14,972 nucleotides of DNA from Halobacteriovorax sp. (GCA_002686115.1 NZAF01000114.1:1-14972), one strand, 5' to 3'; numbered from the stretch's first letter, positions 1 through 8,512 are shown. Made by a program: numbers and translations. The notes: generated by a model not told the origin, from the letters alone.

Positions 1-39
1 AATAGTTGAAAAATATCCACACCACATAAAAGAACACTT

Positions 40-45
40 GGAGAG
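40..45 (+). promoter_or_regulatory. Ribosome binding site for the TTG-started receptor
   Basis: GGAGAG, 5 nt before a TTG codon. It decides the start: it places initiation exactly at the beginning of a signal peptide, and no ATG in this frame gives a better one. Confidence 0.7.
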
Positions 46-50
46 CAATT

Positions 51-2126
51 TTGAAATTCAAACTTACGAGTATTGCTACTGCGATAATGTTAAGTCCAGC
101 TGTAGTTGCTGCTGATATGGAAGATATTGAGAGATTGACGGTAGAGGGCAAGTACCTTTCTGTTAATCAGTCGAACTCAATTAAGAGCCCAACACCAATT
201 ATTGACGTGCCACAAAGTCTATCGATTATCACAGCAGAAGAAATTACCGCTCGCGGTATCACAAGTGTTGGTCAAATTATCGATTACACGCCAGGTGTTA
301 ATACGTCTCAAGGCGAAGGTCACCGTGACTCTGTGGTATTCCGTGGTGTACGTTCAGCTGCCGATTTCTATTTAGACGGTAACCGTGATGATGTTCAATA
401 CTACCGCGCACTTTATAATGTGGAGCAAGTTGAGATCCTTCGCGGCCCTAACGCACTACTTTTCGGTCGCGGTGGTACAGGCGGTATTTTAAACCGTGTA
501 TCTAAAAAGGCGAAAACGGGCGAAAAATTCGTAAACTATAACGTATCTGCTAACACCTTTGGTGCCTATAACCTTCAATTAGACACAAACGTTGATACAG
601 GCGACAAATCTGCACTTCGTATTAATGCAATGTACGAAAGCTTAGATAACCATCGTGATTTCTTCTACGGCGATCGCTATGGCTTTAACCCAACGGCACG
701 TTTTGAAGTGAGCGATGATACGATTGTTGATGTGTCATACGAATATATCGATCACGAGCGCTTCATTGACCGTGGTGTGCCAACGGCAAACGGCGAGCCT
801 GTTGAAGCATTCGAAAACATCGTATTTGGCGATCCTGACAGCAATTACCAAACGCTAGGCGCTGACGTGTTCCGTGCAAACGTAGAGCACACCTTCTCTG
901 ATAACTTAAAAGGTAACTTCAATGCTTTTTACGGTGATTATGACAAGGTGTATTCAAACTTCTATGCGGCGGCTTACAACGCCGATACTGAAGTTGTAAC
1001 CCTTGATGGTTATGTAGATAGCACTCAGCGTGAAAACCTGATTTTGTCTTCAAACTTAGTTGGCGAGTTCGCGACGGGCAGCATTGAGCATACGGTTATT
1101 TTTGGTGGCGAAGTTATCAATACAAAGTCTAACCAAGATCGTTTTAACCCAGTTTTTGATTCTACAGACGGCGATAGAGAAGCATTCAACATATCTCGCC
1201 CTCTGAGTTTTAGAGGCCTAACCGGCACTAACGCAGACGGTGAAACGGTAACGGCAACATTCACTGATATTAACGACGATACCCATGTAGACCTCGATGT
1301 TTACTCTTTCTATGTGCAAGACGAAATTGCACTATCAGAGAATTTCGACTTGGTATTAGGTGCGCGCTTTGACAGCTTCGATATTGAGGTGTTTAACGTT
1401 GTTGCGGCTGAGACGCGCAACAGAAAAGATGAAGAAGTGTCGCCGCGAGCTGGTCTTGTGTACAAGCCACAAGAAAATATCTCAATTTATGCAAGCTACA
1501 GCGAGTCATTCCTACCGCGCAGTGGCGAGCAATATGCAAATATAAACGGTGATGCCGACGCTCTTGACCCAGACACCTTTACTAACCAAGAAATTGGTAT
1601 TAAATGGGATTTCAATGACAGCATGAGTTTTACCGCTGCCATCTTTGAAAATGAGCAAACATCGCTTGATAACGATCCTAACGACATTGAAAGCTTCATA
1701 GAAGTGGATTCAGATGTATCTGGTTTTGAGCTTCAGCTGCAAGGTTATATTACGGATAAATGGTATATCACGGCTAACTACAGCAATCTTGACGGTGAAG
1801 ATGCAAGCGGTGTTGAGTTACGCGAATTACCTGAAAACACCATGTCGGTATGGACAACATATGATGTGAATGATGTATTTGGTTTCGGTATTGGCGCAAC
1901 ATACCAAGACGAAAGCAAAGTATCGACAAGTGCTTCATCACCAGTACTACCTAGCTATACCCGAGTTGATGCATCAGCATACTATACATTGAGCGACAAA
2001 ATGCGTCTTCAGCTTAATGTAGAAAACCTGACTGATACGCTTTACTTCCCTAATGCACACTCTACGCATCAGGTAACAGTTGGTGCACCAATTAACGCTC
2101 GTTTATCTTTAATTGGTTCTTTCTAG
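51..2126 (+). CDS. TonB-dependent siderophore receptor
   Basis: Outer-membrane receptor of 691 residues, a normal length for the siderophore class; it should bind a ferric siderophore and import it with energy from TonB-ExbBD. Visible parts: a signal peptide at about 1-21 (SPAVVAA then D), a TonB-box-like stretch near 26-33, a plug domain at about 48-153 containing the conserved RGPNALLFGRGG segment at 131-142, then a beta-barrel ending in the C-terminal phenylalanine expected of outer-membrane proteins (GSF). The start is TTG at 51, chosen because GGAGAG lies at 40-45 with a 5-nt gap and the signal peptide begins there. No siderophore biosynthesis or ABC uptake gene is adjacent, so the ligand cannot be named. 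Fur control would be usual for the family, but only 50 bases of upstream DNA are present and I see no convincing Fur box. Confidence 0.93.
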   Translation: MKFKLTSIATAIMLSPAVVAADMEDIERLTVEGKYLSVNQSNSIKSPTPIIDVPQSLSIITAEEITARGITSVGQIIDYTPGVNTSQGEGHRDSVVFRGVRSAADFYLDGNRDDVQYYRALYNVEQVEILRGPNALLFGRGGTGGILNRVSKKAKTGEKFVNYNVSANTFGAYNLQLDTNVDTGDKSALRINAMYESLDNHRDFFYGDRYGFNPTARFEVSDDTIVDVSYEYIDHERFIDRGVPTANGEPVEAFENIVFGDPDSNYQTLGADVFRANVEHTFSDNLKGNFNAFYGDYDKVYSNFYAAAYNADTEVVTLDGYVDSTQRENLILSSNLVGEFATGSIEHTVIFGGEVINTKSNQDRFNPVFDSTDGDREAFNISRPLSFRGLTGTNADGETVTATFTDINDDTHVDLDVYSFYVQDEIALSENFDLVLGARFDSFDIEVFNVVAAETRNRKDEEVSPRAGLVYKPQENISIYASYSESFLPRSGEQYANINGDADALDPDTFTNQEIGIKWDFNDSMSFTAAIFENEQTSLDNDPNDIESFIEVDSDVSGFELQLQGYITDKWYITANYSNLDGEDASGVELRELPENTMSVWTTYDVNDVFGFGIGATYQDESKVSTSASSPVLPSYTRVDASAYYTLSDKMRLQLNVENLTDTLYFPNAHSTHQVTVGAPINARLSLIGSF

Positions 2127-2154
2127 ACAAAGAAAAAACTTTTAATTAATGTTC

Positions 2155-2187
2155 AAAAGCCATTCGTGACAGCGAATGGCTTTTTTT
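2155..2187 (+). terminator. Rho-independent terminator after the TonB receptor
   Basis: A perfect 9-bp stem AGCCATTCG / CGAATGGCT with a 6-nt loop, extended by flanking A/T pairs and followed by seven T's. It begins about 30 nt after the receptor stop. The A-run on the 5' side could let it also work on the minus strand for the acetyltransferase that ends at 2293. Confidence 0.9.
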
Positions 2188-2229
2188 GTTTATGATACCG
2201 TATAGTGTATGAGGTAGTTTGTGACAAAC

Positions 2230-2270
2230 AACGTTAGTGGTGTTGGTGTAATACCTACTATTAGCGTTTT
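2230..2270 (+). other. G-U-rich hairpin, possible second terminator or RNA element
   Basis: AACGTTAGTGGT (2230-2241) can pair with ACTATTAGCGTT (2257-2268) over 12 positions when three G-U wobbles are allowed. A further GGT/ACC pair lies inside the loop, and the stem leads into TTTT. The wobbles work only in plus-strand RNA; the minus-strand transcript would have A-C mismatches. It lies beyond the main receptor terminator, in the convergent gap before the acetyltransferase stop, and may be a back-up terminator. Confidence 0.35.
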
Positions 2271-2292
2271 ATTAATACTGAGTAAGTCAGTG

Positions 2293-2781
2293 TTACCCCT
2301 GGTTTGCAAAGTCTAGTAGTGTCTGTCCATCCATGCGATAGCCCAGCCATTCAGTTTTCGGTTTAGCGCCGAGTGATTCATAGAAATCGATAGCAGGCTT
2401 GTTCCAATCTAAGACACTCCACTCAAAACGCCCACAATCGTTTTCTACCGCTGTTTTAGCAAGATACTGCAACAAGGCTTTACCCGCGCCCAACCCTCTG
2501 GATTTAGGTGAAACGTACAGGTCTTCAAGATAAAGTCCATTGCGACCTTGCCACGTGGAATAATTAAAGAAATATACAGCGAAGCCAATGGGGGCGCCTC
2601 CGTTTTCACATATTACGCAATGCGCCGTTGCGCCTTCACTAAATAATGTGTTTGTAAGCATCTCTTCAGAAGCTTCTACTTCATGTTCGGCTTTTTCGTA
2701 AATAGCAAGCTCTAGAATGAACTGACGGATTTGAGAAATATCGCCAGGCGTTGCAGATCTTATAGTAATAGAATTGCTCAT
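2293..2781 (-). CDS. GNAT N-acetyltransferase, SSAT/thialysine-acetyltransferase-like
   Basis: Small cytoplasmic acetyl-CoA-dependent N-acetyltransferase of 162 residues, a full-length single GNAT domain. Its pattern resembles the diamine (spermidine/spermine) acetyltransferase 2 group: an early ELAIYEKAEHEV segment (24-35), FNYSTWQGR (72-80), YLEDLYV (84-90), the acetyl-CoA pyrophosphate loop RGLGAG (95-100), and VLDWNKPAIDFYESLGA (123-139), in which Tyr134 sits where the family's general-acid tyrosine is found. The likely substrate is a polyamine or a lysine analogue such as thialysine, but specificity within this group cannot be read from sequence. The ATG follows a purine-rich GAGAGAGA stretch. 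The gene lies behind the RND terminator, so it probably has its own weak promoter in the short gap or is reached by read-through. Confidence 0.9.
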   Translation of the reverse strand: MSNSITIRSATPGDISQIRQFILELAIYEKAEHEVEASEEMLTNTLFSEGATAHCVICENGGAPIGFAVYFFNYSTWQGRNGLYLEDLYVSPKSRGLGAGKALLQYLAKTAVENDCGRFEWSVLDWNKPAIDFYESLGAKPKTEWLGYRMDGQTLLDFANQG

Positions 2782-2803
2782 GATGTCTCTCTCAATATAC
2801 TCG

Positions 2804-2832
2804 AAAAAAATGAGCCCGAAGGGCTCATTTTT
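2804..2832 (-). terminator. Rho-independent terminator of the RND efflux operon
   Basis: On the minus strand the stem AAAAATGAGCCC / GGGCTCATTTTT (2806-2832) closes on a TTC loop and runs into seven T's (2804-2810). It starts about 57 nt after the permease stop and ends 22 nt before the acetyltransferase start, so it separates the two transcripts. Its symmetric A and T tracts would also allow activity on the plus strand. Confidence 0.92.
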
Positions 2833-2889
2833 ATACTCAGCGTGTACTTTGAACAGGGCGTTTATTGTGTTACACCTATTGAACGTAAG

Positions 2890-5800
2890 CTAGTCTGCCG
2901 AGCCCGCAGGTTGAGGGCTATGAGGATCCGACATTCCGTTGTTCCCCTCGCTTTGGCTGGACTTTTTACGCTTGAACTTGCTCTTTATATACGAAAATGG
3001 GCCGTGTAAGTCGAGCAGGATCAAATACAAGCAAGGCACCAAAATTAAGGTGACTAAAGTGGCGTAGAGTACAGCAAAACCCAGTGCCACCGCCATAGGA
3101 ACAACAAACGCTGCCTGTAAGCTTGTTTCAAACATTATTGGAAGCACGCCCACGAAGGTAGTTATTGATGTAAGCGTGATCGCTCTGAAACGTGCGGTTC
3201 CTGCTTCAGTTACTGCTTCTTTTACGCTGTAACCCTGCGCCCTTCGTTGATTAACAAAATCAGTCATGACCAACGAGTCGTTGATCACTACGCCTGCAGC
3301 CGCAATTAATCCAAAGTTTGACATCATAGAGAGGTCTAAACCAAGAATAAAGTGGCCAAATACCGCGCCGGTGAAGCTAAACGGAATAACTGACATTATG
3401 ATAAGAGGCTGACCATAACTTTTCAGTGGCACTGCAAGAAGAATGTAAACCATAATCATGGCAGCTAAGAAGAACAATATTTGTTCATTTTGCTGCGCTT
3501 GTTGCTCCTCGATATCGCCGCCGAGCTCCGTCATTACTGATGGGAAAGTCTCTTTCAATTGAGGAAGCAATTTTTCCTTTATTTCGTCTACAATTTCGTT
3601 TGGCTCGACTTGCTCTTCATCGATATTGCCCCATACGTAAACACTGCGATAGCCACCTTCGCGACGAATGTAGCTAATGCCAGGTTTTTCTTCTAATGCC
3701 ACGACATCGCCAAGCATCACTTCTTGCCCAGAGGGTGTGGTAATAAGCGAGTATTTAAGGTCGGCAAAGCGTTCTCGAGTAAGCTCAGGGTAGCGAACCA
3801 TGACCTTGACCTCTTCACCATTGCGAATAACACGCTGCGCTTCACCACCGTAAAAGCCTGCGCCAACTTGCGATGCAATGCTAGATAAGGTGAGCCCCAG
3901 ATCGTATGCAACAGGAAGTAATGTCATTTGAACTTCTTTGCTTGGAGGGTCAATTGTTGAACTTACATCAAACAAACCCTCTTGCTGTTGTAACATTTCA
4001 ATGAATTTGAGACCTGCTGCATTAAGCGTATCGATATCTGGGCCAAAAAGTAGATAGCCAAATTCACCGTCGTCACCATCTCCGTTAACATCATCGATAA
4101 CGGTAAATGACTTCATACCGGTAATTTCTGGAATAGCTTCCCTCCAACGTCTCGCTAGCTCAAACGTATCAATAGGACGGTCTTCTTCATTAACTAACGG
4201 TGCTAATATACGACCTTCAGTTCGATCTTCATTAAACGCAAGGCGGTCTCTAATCATGCCTCGCCCAAATTCGTCAATGATCTGTTGCTCAACATTAAGA
4301 ATCGTATTTTCAACAATTTTGAGGGCGTTTATTGTTGTTAAATCAGAGACATTTTCGTTCATCTCTATTTTAACGCTTGGAAAGTCATGAGGTACTTTGG
4401 GGTTCGGCACCATGCGTACATAGTTAGCACTGATAAGACCTATACTTAACATCAGCATTGCGATAAAAAGCATAAATACAGCCCATCGCCATTCAATGGC
4501 TTTTTCTACCGTGCGCTTGTACGGGCCATTTACAAACGAGAAGAAACCACGATTAAAACGCGCTCGCCAACTGTTTTGTTTGACTGGCGAAAATGTTGTG
4601 TGCGCAAGATGAGCTGGAAGTATAAGCTTAGATTCTATCAAGCTGAAGGCTAAGCAAAGAATAACAACAACTGCAATGTTGTAGAAGAATGCTCCTTCTG
4701 GACCGCTACTAAGCGTAAATGGCGCAAATACAGCGATAGTTGTAAGCACGCCGAACGTCGCTGGCGTAGCAACTCGTTTAGCGCCGCGCACAACATTGTC
4801 TACGCCGCCCCCTTTACTTTCTATCTCGGTATAAGCACTTTCACCAATAACAATGGCATCATCAACGACGATCCCCAGCACCATAATAAATGCAAACAAT
4901 GAGAGAATGTTGATACTGACGCCGAAAACAGGCATTAACATCATTGCACCCAAGAAGCATACTGGAAGGCCGACCATGACCCAAAGGGCCAACCTAAAGC
5001 GCAAGAATAGCGTTAACATTAGAGCGACAAGTATTGACCCCTGCACCAAATTTGACAGCATCATGTCTAACCTTGCATTGAGGTAGTATGTCATATCGAC
5101 TAACACTTCTAGACTGACACCTTGAGGAAGGGTTTCGTTCTTTTGTTCAATATATGTTTTTACAGTTTCAGCAACCGGGATGGTATTCTGAGTTTTCGTT
5201 GCCTTAACGGCGATATAAATGGCATTTTTACCGTTGTACTTGAAATAGCGTTCGCCTTCTACGAAACCATCGGTAATTAATGCAACGTCACCAAGTGTCA
5301 CCTTGGCACCACCGGCACCAATTTTTACAGGGATCTGTTTGAACTCTTCACCGCTGTAATATTGATTCTCTACTCGCACAGATACGATACCTGAATTAGT
5401 TCGTAGTTGTCCGGCAGAAATATTAGCCGAATAGCTGTTGATAGCTTGGGTAATTTCACCAATAGTCAGGTCATATTTTCTTAGCGTATCGGGCTTAATT
5501 TCTACAGCTATTTCGTCATTTGGCGTATTGGCTTGAACCAGTGAAATTGACCCAAGCTGTAGCAACTCATCTTCTACTTCTTTTGCCAGTATTTTTAGTT
5601 CTGAGAGAGGAAGGTCTCCCACAATTGGCATTTCAATAACTTGTTGTTGGAACTCAACTTGCGATACATTGACAGGCTCCATGCCTGCGGGGAAGGTTGC
5701 AATACTGTCTACGCGAAGTTTGACCTTATCTAGCACATCGGTGAGTTCTGATTTGGTGTCAACCTCTAGCGTTACCGCCCCCCCGCCTCTGAAAGCTCGA

Positions 5801-6069
5801 GAAACCACGCGCTTGATTTCAGTAATGTCTTTTACCGCTTCTTCGACTTTAATAAAAATGCTTTCTTCAATTTCTTGAGGTGATGCACCTGGATAGGTTG
5901 CATTAACGGTAATGTAGTTTATCTCGATATTGGGAAACATCTGGCGTTGAATAGTCAGGTAGCTCGCTATCCCCATAATGATGATAAACACCATTAAAAG
6001 GTTTGCGGCTACAGAATTTCTCGCAAACCAAGAAATGATGCCGCTTTGTGTGTCGTTTTGTTTATCCAT
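2890..6069 (-). CDS. RND efflux transporter, inner-membrane permease subunit
   Basis: A proton-driven AcrB/MexB-type permease of 1059 residues, the full family length. TM1 is at about 17-39, then the porter domain (opening with the conserved FPNIEI segment at 45-50), a TM2-6 cluster from about 340, a second periplasmic porter half at about 550-860, and a TM8-12 cluster from about 862. The proton-relay aspartates of TM4 are present as Asp403-Asp404 (GIVVDDAIVIGE). In TM10 the lysine of AcrB (K940) is not conserved: the segment reads GVVINDSLVMTDF, with Asn930-Asp931, as in a broad non-AcrB branch of the superfamily. The C-terminal tail is basic, then polar. It follows the adaptor gene by 9 nt, with AAGGGG overlapping the adaptor stop, so the two are cotranscribed. 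No outer-membrane factor is encoded here; a TolC-like channel from elsewhere is inferred. Substrates are unknown. Confidence 0.94.
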   Translation of the reverse strand: MDKQNDTQSGIISWFARNSVAANLLMVFIIIMGIASYLTIQRQMFPNIEINYITVNATYPGASPQEIEESIFIKVEEAVKDITEIKRVVSRAFRGGGAVTLEVDTKSELTDVLDKVKLRVDSIATFPAGMEPVNVSQVEFQQQVIEMPIVGDLPLSELKILAKEVEDELLQLGSISLVQANTPNDEIAVEIKPDTLRKYDLTIGEITQAINSYSANISAGQLRTNSGIVSVRVENQYYSGEEFKQIPVKIGAGGAKVTLGDVALITDGFVEGERYFKYNGKNAIYIAVKATKTQNTIPVAETVKTYIEQKNETLPQGVSLEVLVDMTYYLNARLDMMLSNLVQGSILVALMLTLFLRFRLALWVMVGLPVCFLGAMMLMPVFGVSINILSLFAFIMVLGIVVDDAIVIGESAYTEIESKGGGVDNVVRGAKRVATPATFGVLTTIAVFAPFTLSSGPEGAFFYNIAVVVILCLAFSLIESKLILPAHLAHTTFSPVKQNSWRARFNRGFFSFVNGPYKRTVEKAIEWRWAVFMLFIAMLMLSIGLISANYVRMVPNPKVPHDFPSVKIEMNENVSDLTTINALKIVENTILNVEQQIIDEFGRGMIRDRLAFNEDRTEGRILAPLVNEEDRPIDTFELARRWREAIPEITGMKSFTVIDDVNGDGDDGEFGYLLFGPDIDTLNAAGLKFIEMLQQQEGLFDVSSTIDPPSKEVQMTLLPVAYDLGLTLSSIASQVGAGFYGGEAQRVIRNGEEVKVMVRYPELTRERFADLKYSLITTPSGQEVMLGDVVALEEKPGISYIRREGGYRSVYVWGNIDEEQVEPNEIVDEIKEKLLPQLKETFPSVMTELGGDIEEQQAQQNEQILFFLAAMIMVYILLAVPLKSYGQPLIIMSVIPFSFTGAVFGHFILGLDLSMMSNFGLIAAAGVVINDSLVMTDFVNQRRAQGYSVKEAVTEAGTARFRAITLTSITTFVGVLPIMFETSLQAAFVVPMAVALGFAVLYATLVTLILVPCLYLILLDLHGPFSYIKSKFKRKKSSQSEGNNGMSDPHSPQPAGSAD

Positions 6070-6078
6070 GACAGCCCC

Positions 6079-7227
6079 TTAATTCGCTTTAGCTGTCACA
6101 AGTTCGCTGGTGGGTTTAATCACCTTAACTGACATACCGTTTTGAGGATATTCAGGCAAGCTCATCACGACCTTGTTAGCATCAAAGCTCCCCTGAATTA
6201 AAAAATCACCGCTTTCTTCACGAACTACCGTTACTTTTTGCGACTTCAACTTATCGTCTTCATCGAGCGTCCACAATAAGCGATTGGTAACAAGTTCCTG
6301 TGGAACGCGATAAACATCACTGAGTGTTTTACCTTCAAACGATATCGTGCTGTAAGCGCCAAATTTCACTACAGGCTTGATTGAATTGATAGCGTAGGGA
6401 TCTTCTATACGCGCTACGAAATAGCGCATGCGTGTGGTGTTATCGATAACGCCGGTGTCTCTGTGGATCACGCCTTTTACCGAAACGCCTTGAACATCGT
6501 CAATTTCTATAGCTACTTCGCTACCAACTGTGGCTTCACTTAAAAAGACGCTATCAAAACCTGCTACTGGAAAAGTCACTTCAGCGTATTCAATGTTATT
6601 AAGCACGGCGACTGGAGAACCCTGCGTCACATAATCACCGGTGCTTATATCACGTGAGACGACTAATGCATCGTAGGGGGCTTTAACTTTACAATTTTCT
6701 AGGTCTCTTTGCGCTATTTTAAGTTGCGCTTCAGCCGACTTAACGCCCGCTTGGGCACTCATCACTTGCGGTTTTCGAAGGTAAAGATCTGTTACCCTTG
6801 CGTTAGGCATTGTTTTGGCTTCTTTAGCTGCAACATCTGCTTGGGCTTGTTCTTGAATGAGTTGTGCTTTGGCGCTGGCCAAGTTGGCTTCGGCAAGCAG
6901 AAACGCTGCCTCATATGCATCGGATTCTATTTCAAAAAGAACCTCGTTGCGCCTGATTAGACCACCGCTTACGAATTTCGGGTTCCACTTTTCTACTTCG
7001 CCAGAAACTTGAGCAGCCAGATTAGTCGTTTCAAGGGGCGTAATTTCACCGTAAGAGTGTAGCTGAACGCGAACATTTTCAGGCGTGAGGGACTCAACGG
7101 TGACAGTAGGGCGAGTGTCGACTTCTTCTTGAATTGCTGAGTCTGACGCTGATGCCTCGATTCCTTTCATCCCCATGTAGCCTACTAGCAGAACACCAAT
7201 AGGTAATGCAATTTTCATCCATTTCAT
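6079..7227 (-). CDS. RND efflux periplasmic adaptor (HlyD/MFP family)
   Basis: Membrane-fusion protein of 382 residues that bridges an RND permease to an outer-membrane channel. An N-terminal hydrophobic segment (about 5-22) acts as an uncleaved anchor or signal; there is no lipobox cysteine. The split lipoyl (biotinyl-like) domain is visible at about 62-102 (GEITPLETTNLAAQVSG onward) and 180-210 (VKAPYDALVVSRDISTGDYV), interrupted by an alpha-hairpin at about 103-178 rich in Ala, Gln and Lys. A beta-barrel domain (about 211-300) and a membrane-proximal domain follow. It is the first gene of the operon with the permease 9 nt downstream. The ATG has no strong Shine-Dalgarno sequence; a second ATG three codons later is no better. 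Confidence 0.92.
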   Translation of the reverse strand: MKWMKIALPIGVLLVGYMGMKGIEASASDSAIQEEVDTRPTVTVESLTPENVRVQLHSYGEITPLETTNLAAQVSGEVEKWNPKFVSGGLIRRNEVLFEIESDAYEAAFLLAEANLASAKAQLIQEQAQADVAAKEAKTMPNARVTDLYLRKPQVMSAQAGVKSAEAQLKIAQRDLENCKVKAPYDALVVSRDISTGDYVTQGSPVAVLNNIEYAEVTFPVAGFDSVFLSEATVGSEVAIEIDDVQGVSVKGVIHRDTGVIDNTTRMRYFVARIEDPYAINSIKPVVKFGAYSTISFEGKTLSDVYRVPQELVTNRLLWTLDEDDKLKSQKVTVVREESGDFLIQGSFDANKVVMSLPEYPQNGMSVKVIKPTSELVTAKAN

Positions 7228-7228
7228 A

Positions 7229-7273
7229 GCTTAGTCTACTTTTATAACAAATACTTGGCTTAGTGTAGCGCTA
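7229..7273 (-). promoter_or_regulatory. Upstream region of the efflux operon: direct repeat and palindrome
   Basis: Two near-identical 10-mers, GCTTAGTCTA (7229-7238) and GCTTAGTGTA (7258-7267), lie 29 bp apart just upstream of the adaptor start, close to three helical turns. A perfect palindrome TAGCGCTA lies at 7266-7273. An A/T-rich TTATAA-type -10 candidate lies between the repeats on the minus strand, without a good -35. This may be an operator for a regulator encoded elsewhere; no local regulator is adjacent. Confidence 0.3.
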
Positions 7274-7352
7274 AAGTGTTTCAGTAATACAGTTCAAATG
7301 TAACTAAACATGAGTCAATTTTATGTAAAGAGTGATGACCGGTGTAAATCGC

Positions 7353-7376
7353 GAAAAATATTTGGTCTTAAAACCA
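7353..7376 (-). terminator. Weak candidate terminator of the pqiABC-cyclase operon
   Basis: On the minus strand TGGTT and GACCA can form a short hairpin (7363-7376, including one G-U pair), followed by AAATATTTTT. It lies about 30 nt after the cyclase stop. The stem is short, so read-through into the efflux operon is possible. Confidence 0.3.
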
Positions 7377-7405
7377 TTGATACCAATGTGAAAATCGACG
7401 TGGAG

Positions 7406-8509
7406 TTAGCTTTGTTGCGTTACAGAAGATATCGGGCAGACCTTGTCTCTTCCGTTTTCTTTCGCAAAATAGAGGGCTTTGTCGGCCTGTTTAATTGCCG
7501 AAGCAACACTATTAGTTGAATTCACCTCACTGACGCCAAAACTACTCGTGACGTGCAACGCTTGGTCGCCAATATTAAGTGGGCTACTATTTAGCGCAGC
7601 TTTAATCTGTTCGAGTGCGTGCACTGCCCCAGATTCATCAGTATTTGGGAAGATAAACATAAATTCTTCGCCGCCCCAGCGAGCTAAGACATCTTGTCCT
7701 CTTAATCGATCACTAAATACCTTCGATATTTTTTTTAAGACTTCATCACCTTGCTCATGGCCAAGCGTATCGTTAATGCTTTTAAAGCGGTCAATGTCGG
7801 CTATAGCGATTGAAAAGACTTGATTATCGCGCTTCATTCTGGCGTATTCTTTCTCGAGGCTTTGCTGTGCGCCTCTGCGGTTAAGTAGCTGAGTGAGGTG
7901 GTCGTGCTTTGCTTGTCTTTCAAATTGCTCACTTAGATAAAGCGCCGTTTCATAGCTTTTTTGACGACTAAATTCATAAAAAGCAGAGAGAAAAGACACA
8001 GTAAGAAATGAGTAAAGCAAACGAGATTTAAACGCGTAGGTGTACGATGTCATCAGTAGTTTTTCGTCGAAGCCAAAAAGAATAACAGCACAAGTAACGG
8101 TATACGCGATAAGTGCAAGCAGACCGCGTACAAATCCCGCAAAAAACATCGTTACCGGAGGAACCAGATAAATCCACAGTGGGCCGGTATTATCTTTCCC
8201 TCCAGAAATAAGGAGCAGTAATGTCAATATCATTAGGCAACTTATTAGCAGCGTTATTGATATAGTACGTGCTTTTGGCGTTCCATATCTCACCTGAATT
8301 TGCTGAGACACTGCAAACGCGATACTAGAGAAAAACAAAAGGGTAGAGAGCGAATATTCTCCACCAAACAATGCTCTGATACCTAGCGTAAATGTTATAA
8401 ACATGCCCACGGCGGTAAACAGGTTGACCACCATAATGCGGCGATTAGTCTCATCCTTATAATGACGACTAACACCGCTGAGAACATATTGTTTAATTGC
8501 GCTGATCAT
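7406..8509 (-). CDS. Membrane-bound diguanylate cyclase (GGDEF domain)
   Basis: Makes cyclic di-GMP from two GTP. Residues 1-180 hold about six hydrophobic segments (near 24-46, 53-70, 81-102, 109-124, 127-146 and 163-178), with a TGPLWIYLVPP stretch at 108-118 of a kind seen in multi-pass sensor modules. Residues 200-360 form a complete GGDEF domain: DHLTQLLNRR (203-212), DIDRFKSINDTLGH (238-251), the active site GGEEF (279-283), and an autoinhibitory I-site RxxD at Arg270-Asp273, five residues before it. The enzyme therefore looks active and feedback-controlled. The ATG lies 3 nt after the pqiC stop (TAG CTT ATG) with no Shine-Dalgarno sequence of its own, which suggests translation by reinitiation from pqiC. 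No EAL or HD-GYP domain is present. The sensed signal is unknown. Confidence 0.94.
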   Translation of the reverse strand: MISAIKQYVLSGVSRHYKDETNRRIMVVNLFTAVGMFITFTLGIRALFGGEYSLSTLLFFSSIAFAVSQQIQVRYGTPKARTISITLLISCLMILTLLLLISGGKDNTGPLWIYLVPPVTMFFAGFVRGLLALIAYTVTCAVILFGFDEKLLMTSYTYAFKSRLLYSFLTVSFLSAFYEFSRQKSYETALYLSEQFERQAKHDHLTQLLNRRGAQQSLEKEYARMKRDNQVFSIAIADIDRFKSINDTLGHEQGDEVLKKISKVFSDRLRGQDVLARWGGEEFMFIFPNTDESGAVHALEQIKAALNSSPLNIGDQALHVTSSFGVSEVNSTNSVASAIKQADKALYFAKENGRDKVCPISSVTQQS

Positions 8510-8512
8510 AAG

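Noticed and set aside
1..50. Fur box or promoter upstream of the receptor
   Set aside because: Too little DNA is present, and nothing resembling GATAATGATAATCATTATC or paired -35/-10 hexamers is visible.
2278..2292. Inverted repeat ACTGA/TCAGT next to the acetyltransferase stop, as its terminator
   Set aside because: The stem is only 5 bp and no T-tract follows on the minus strand.
2731..3009. Plus-strand open frame of 92 codons across the RND terminator
   Set aside because: It crosses a strong terminator, overlaps two real minus-strand genes, and its protein resembles no family. It is a chance frame opposite coding DNA.
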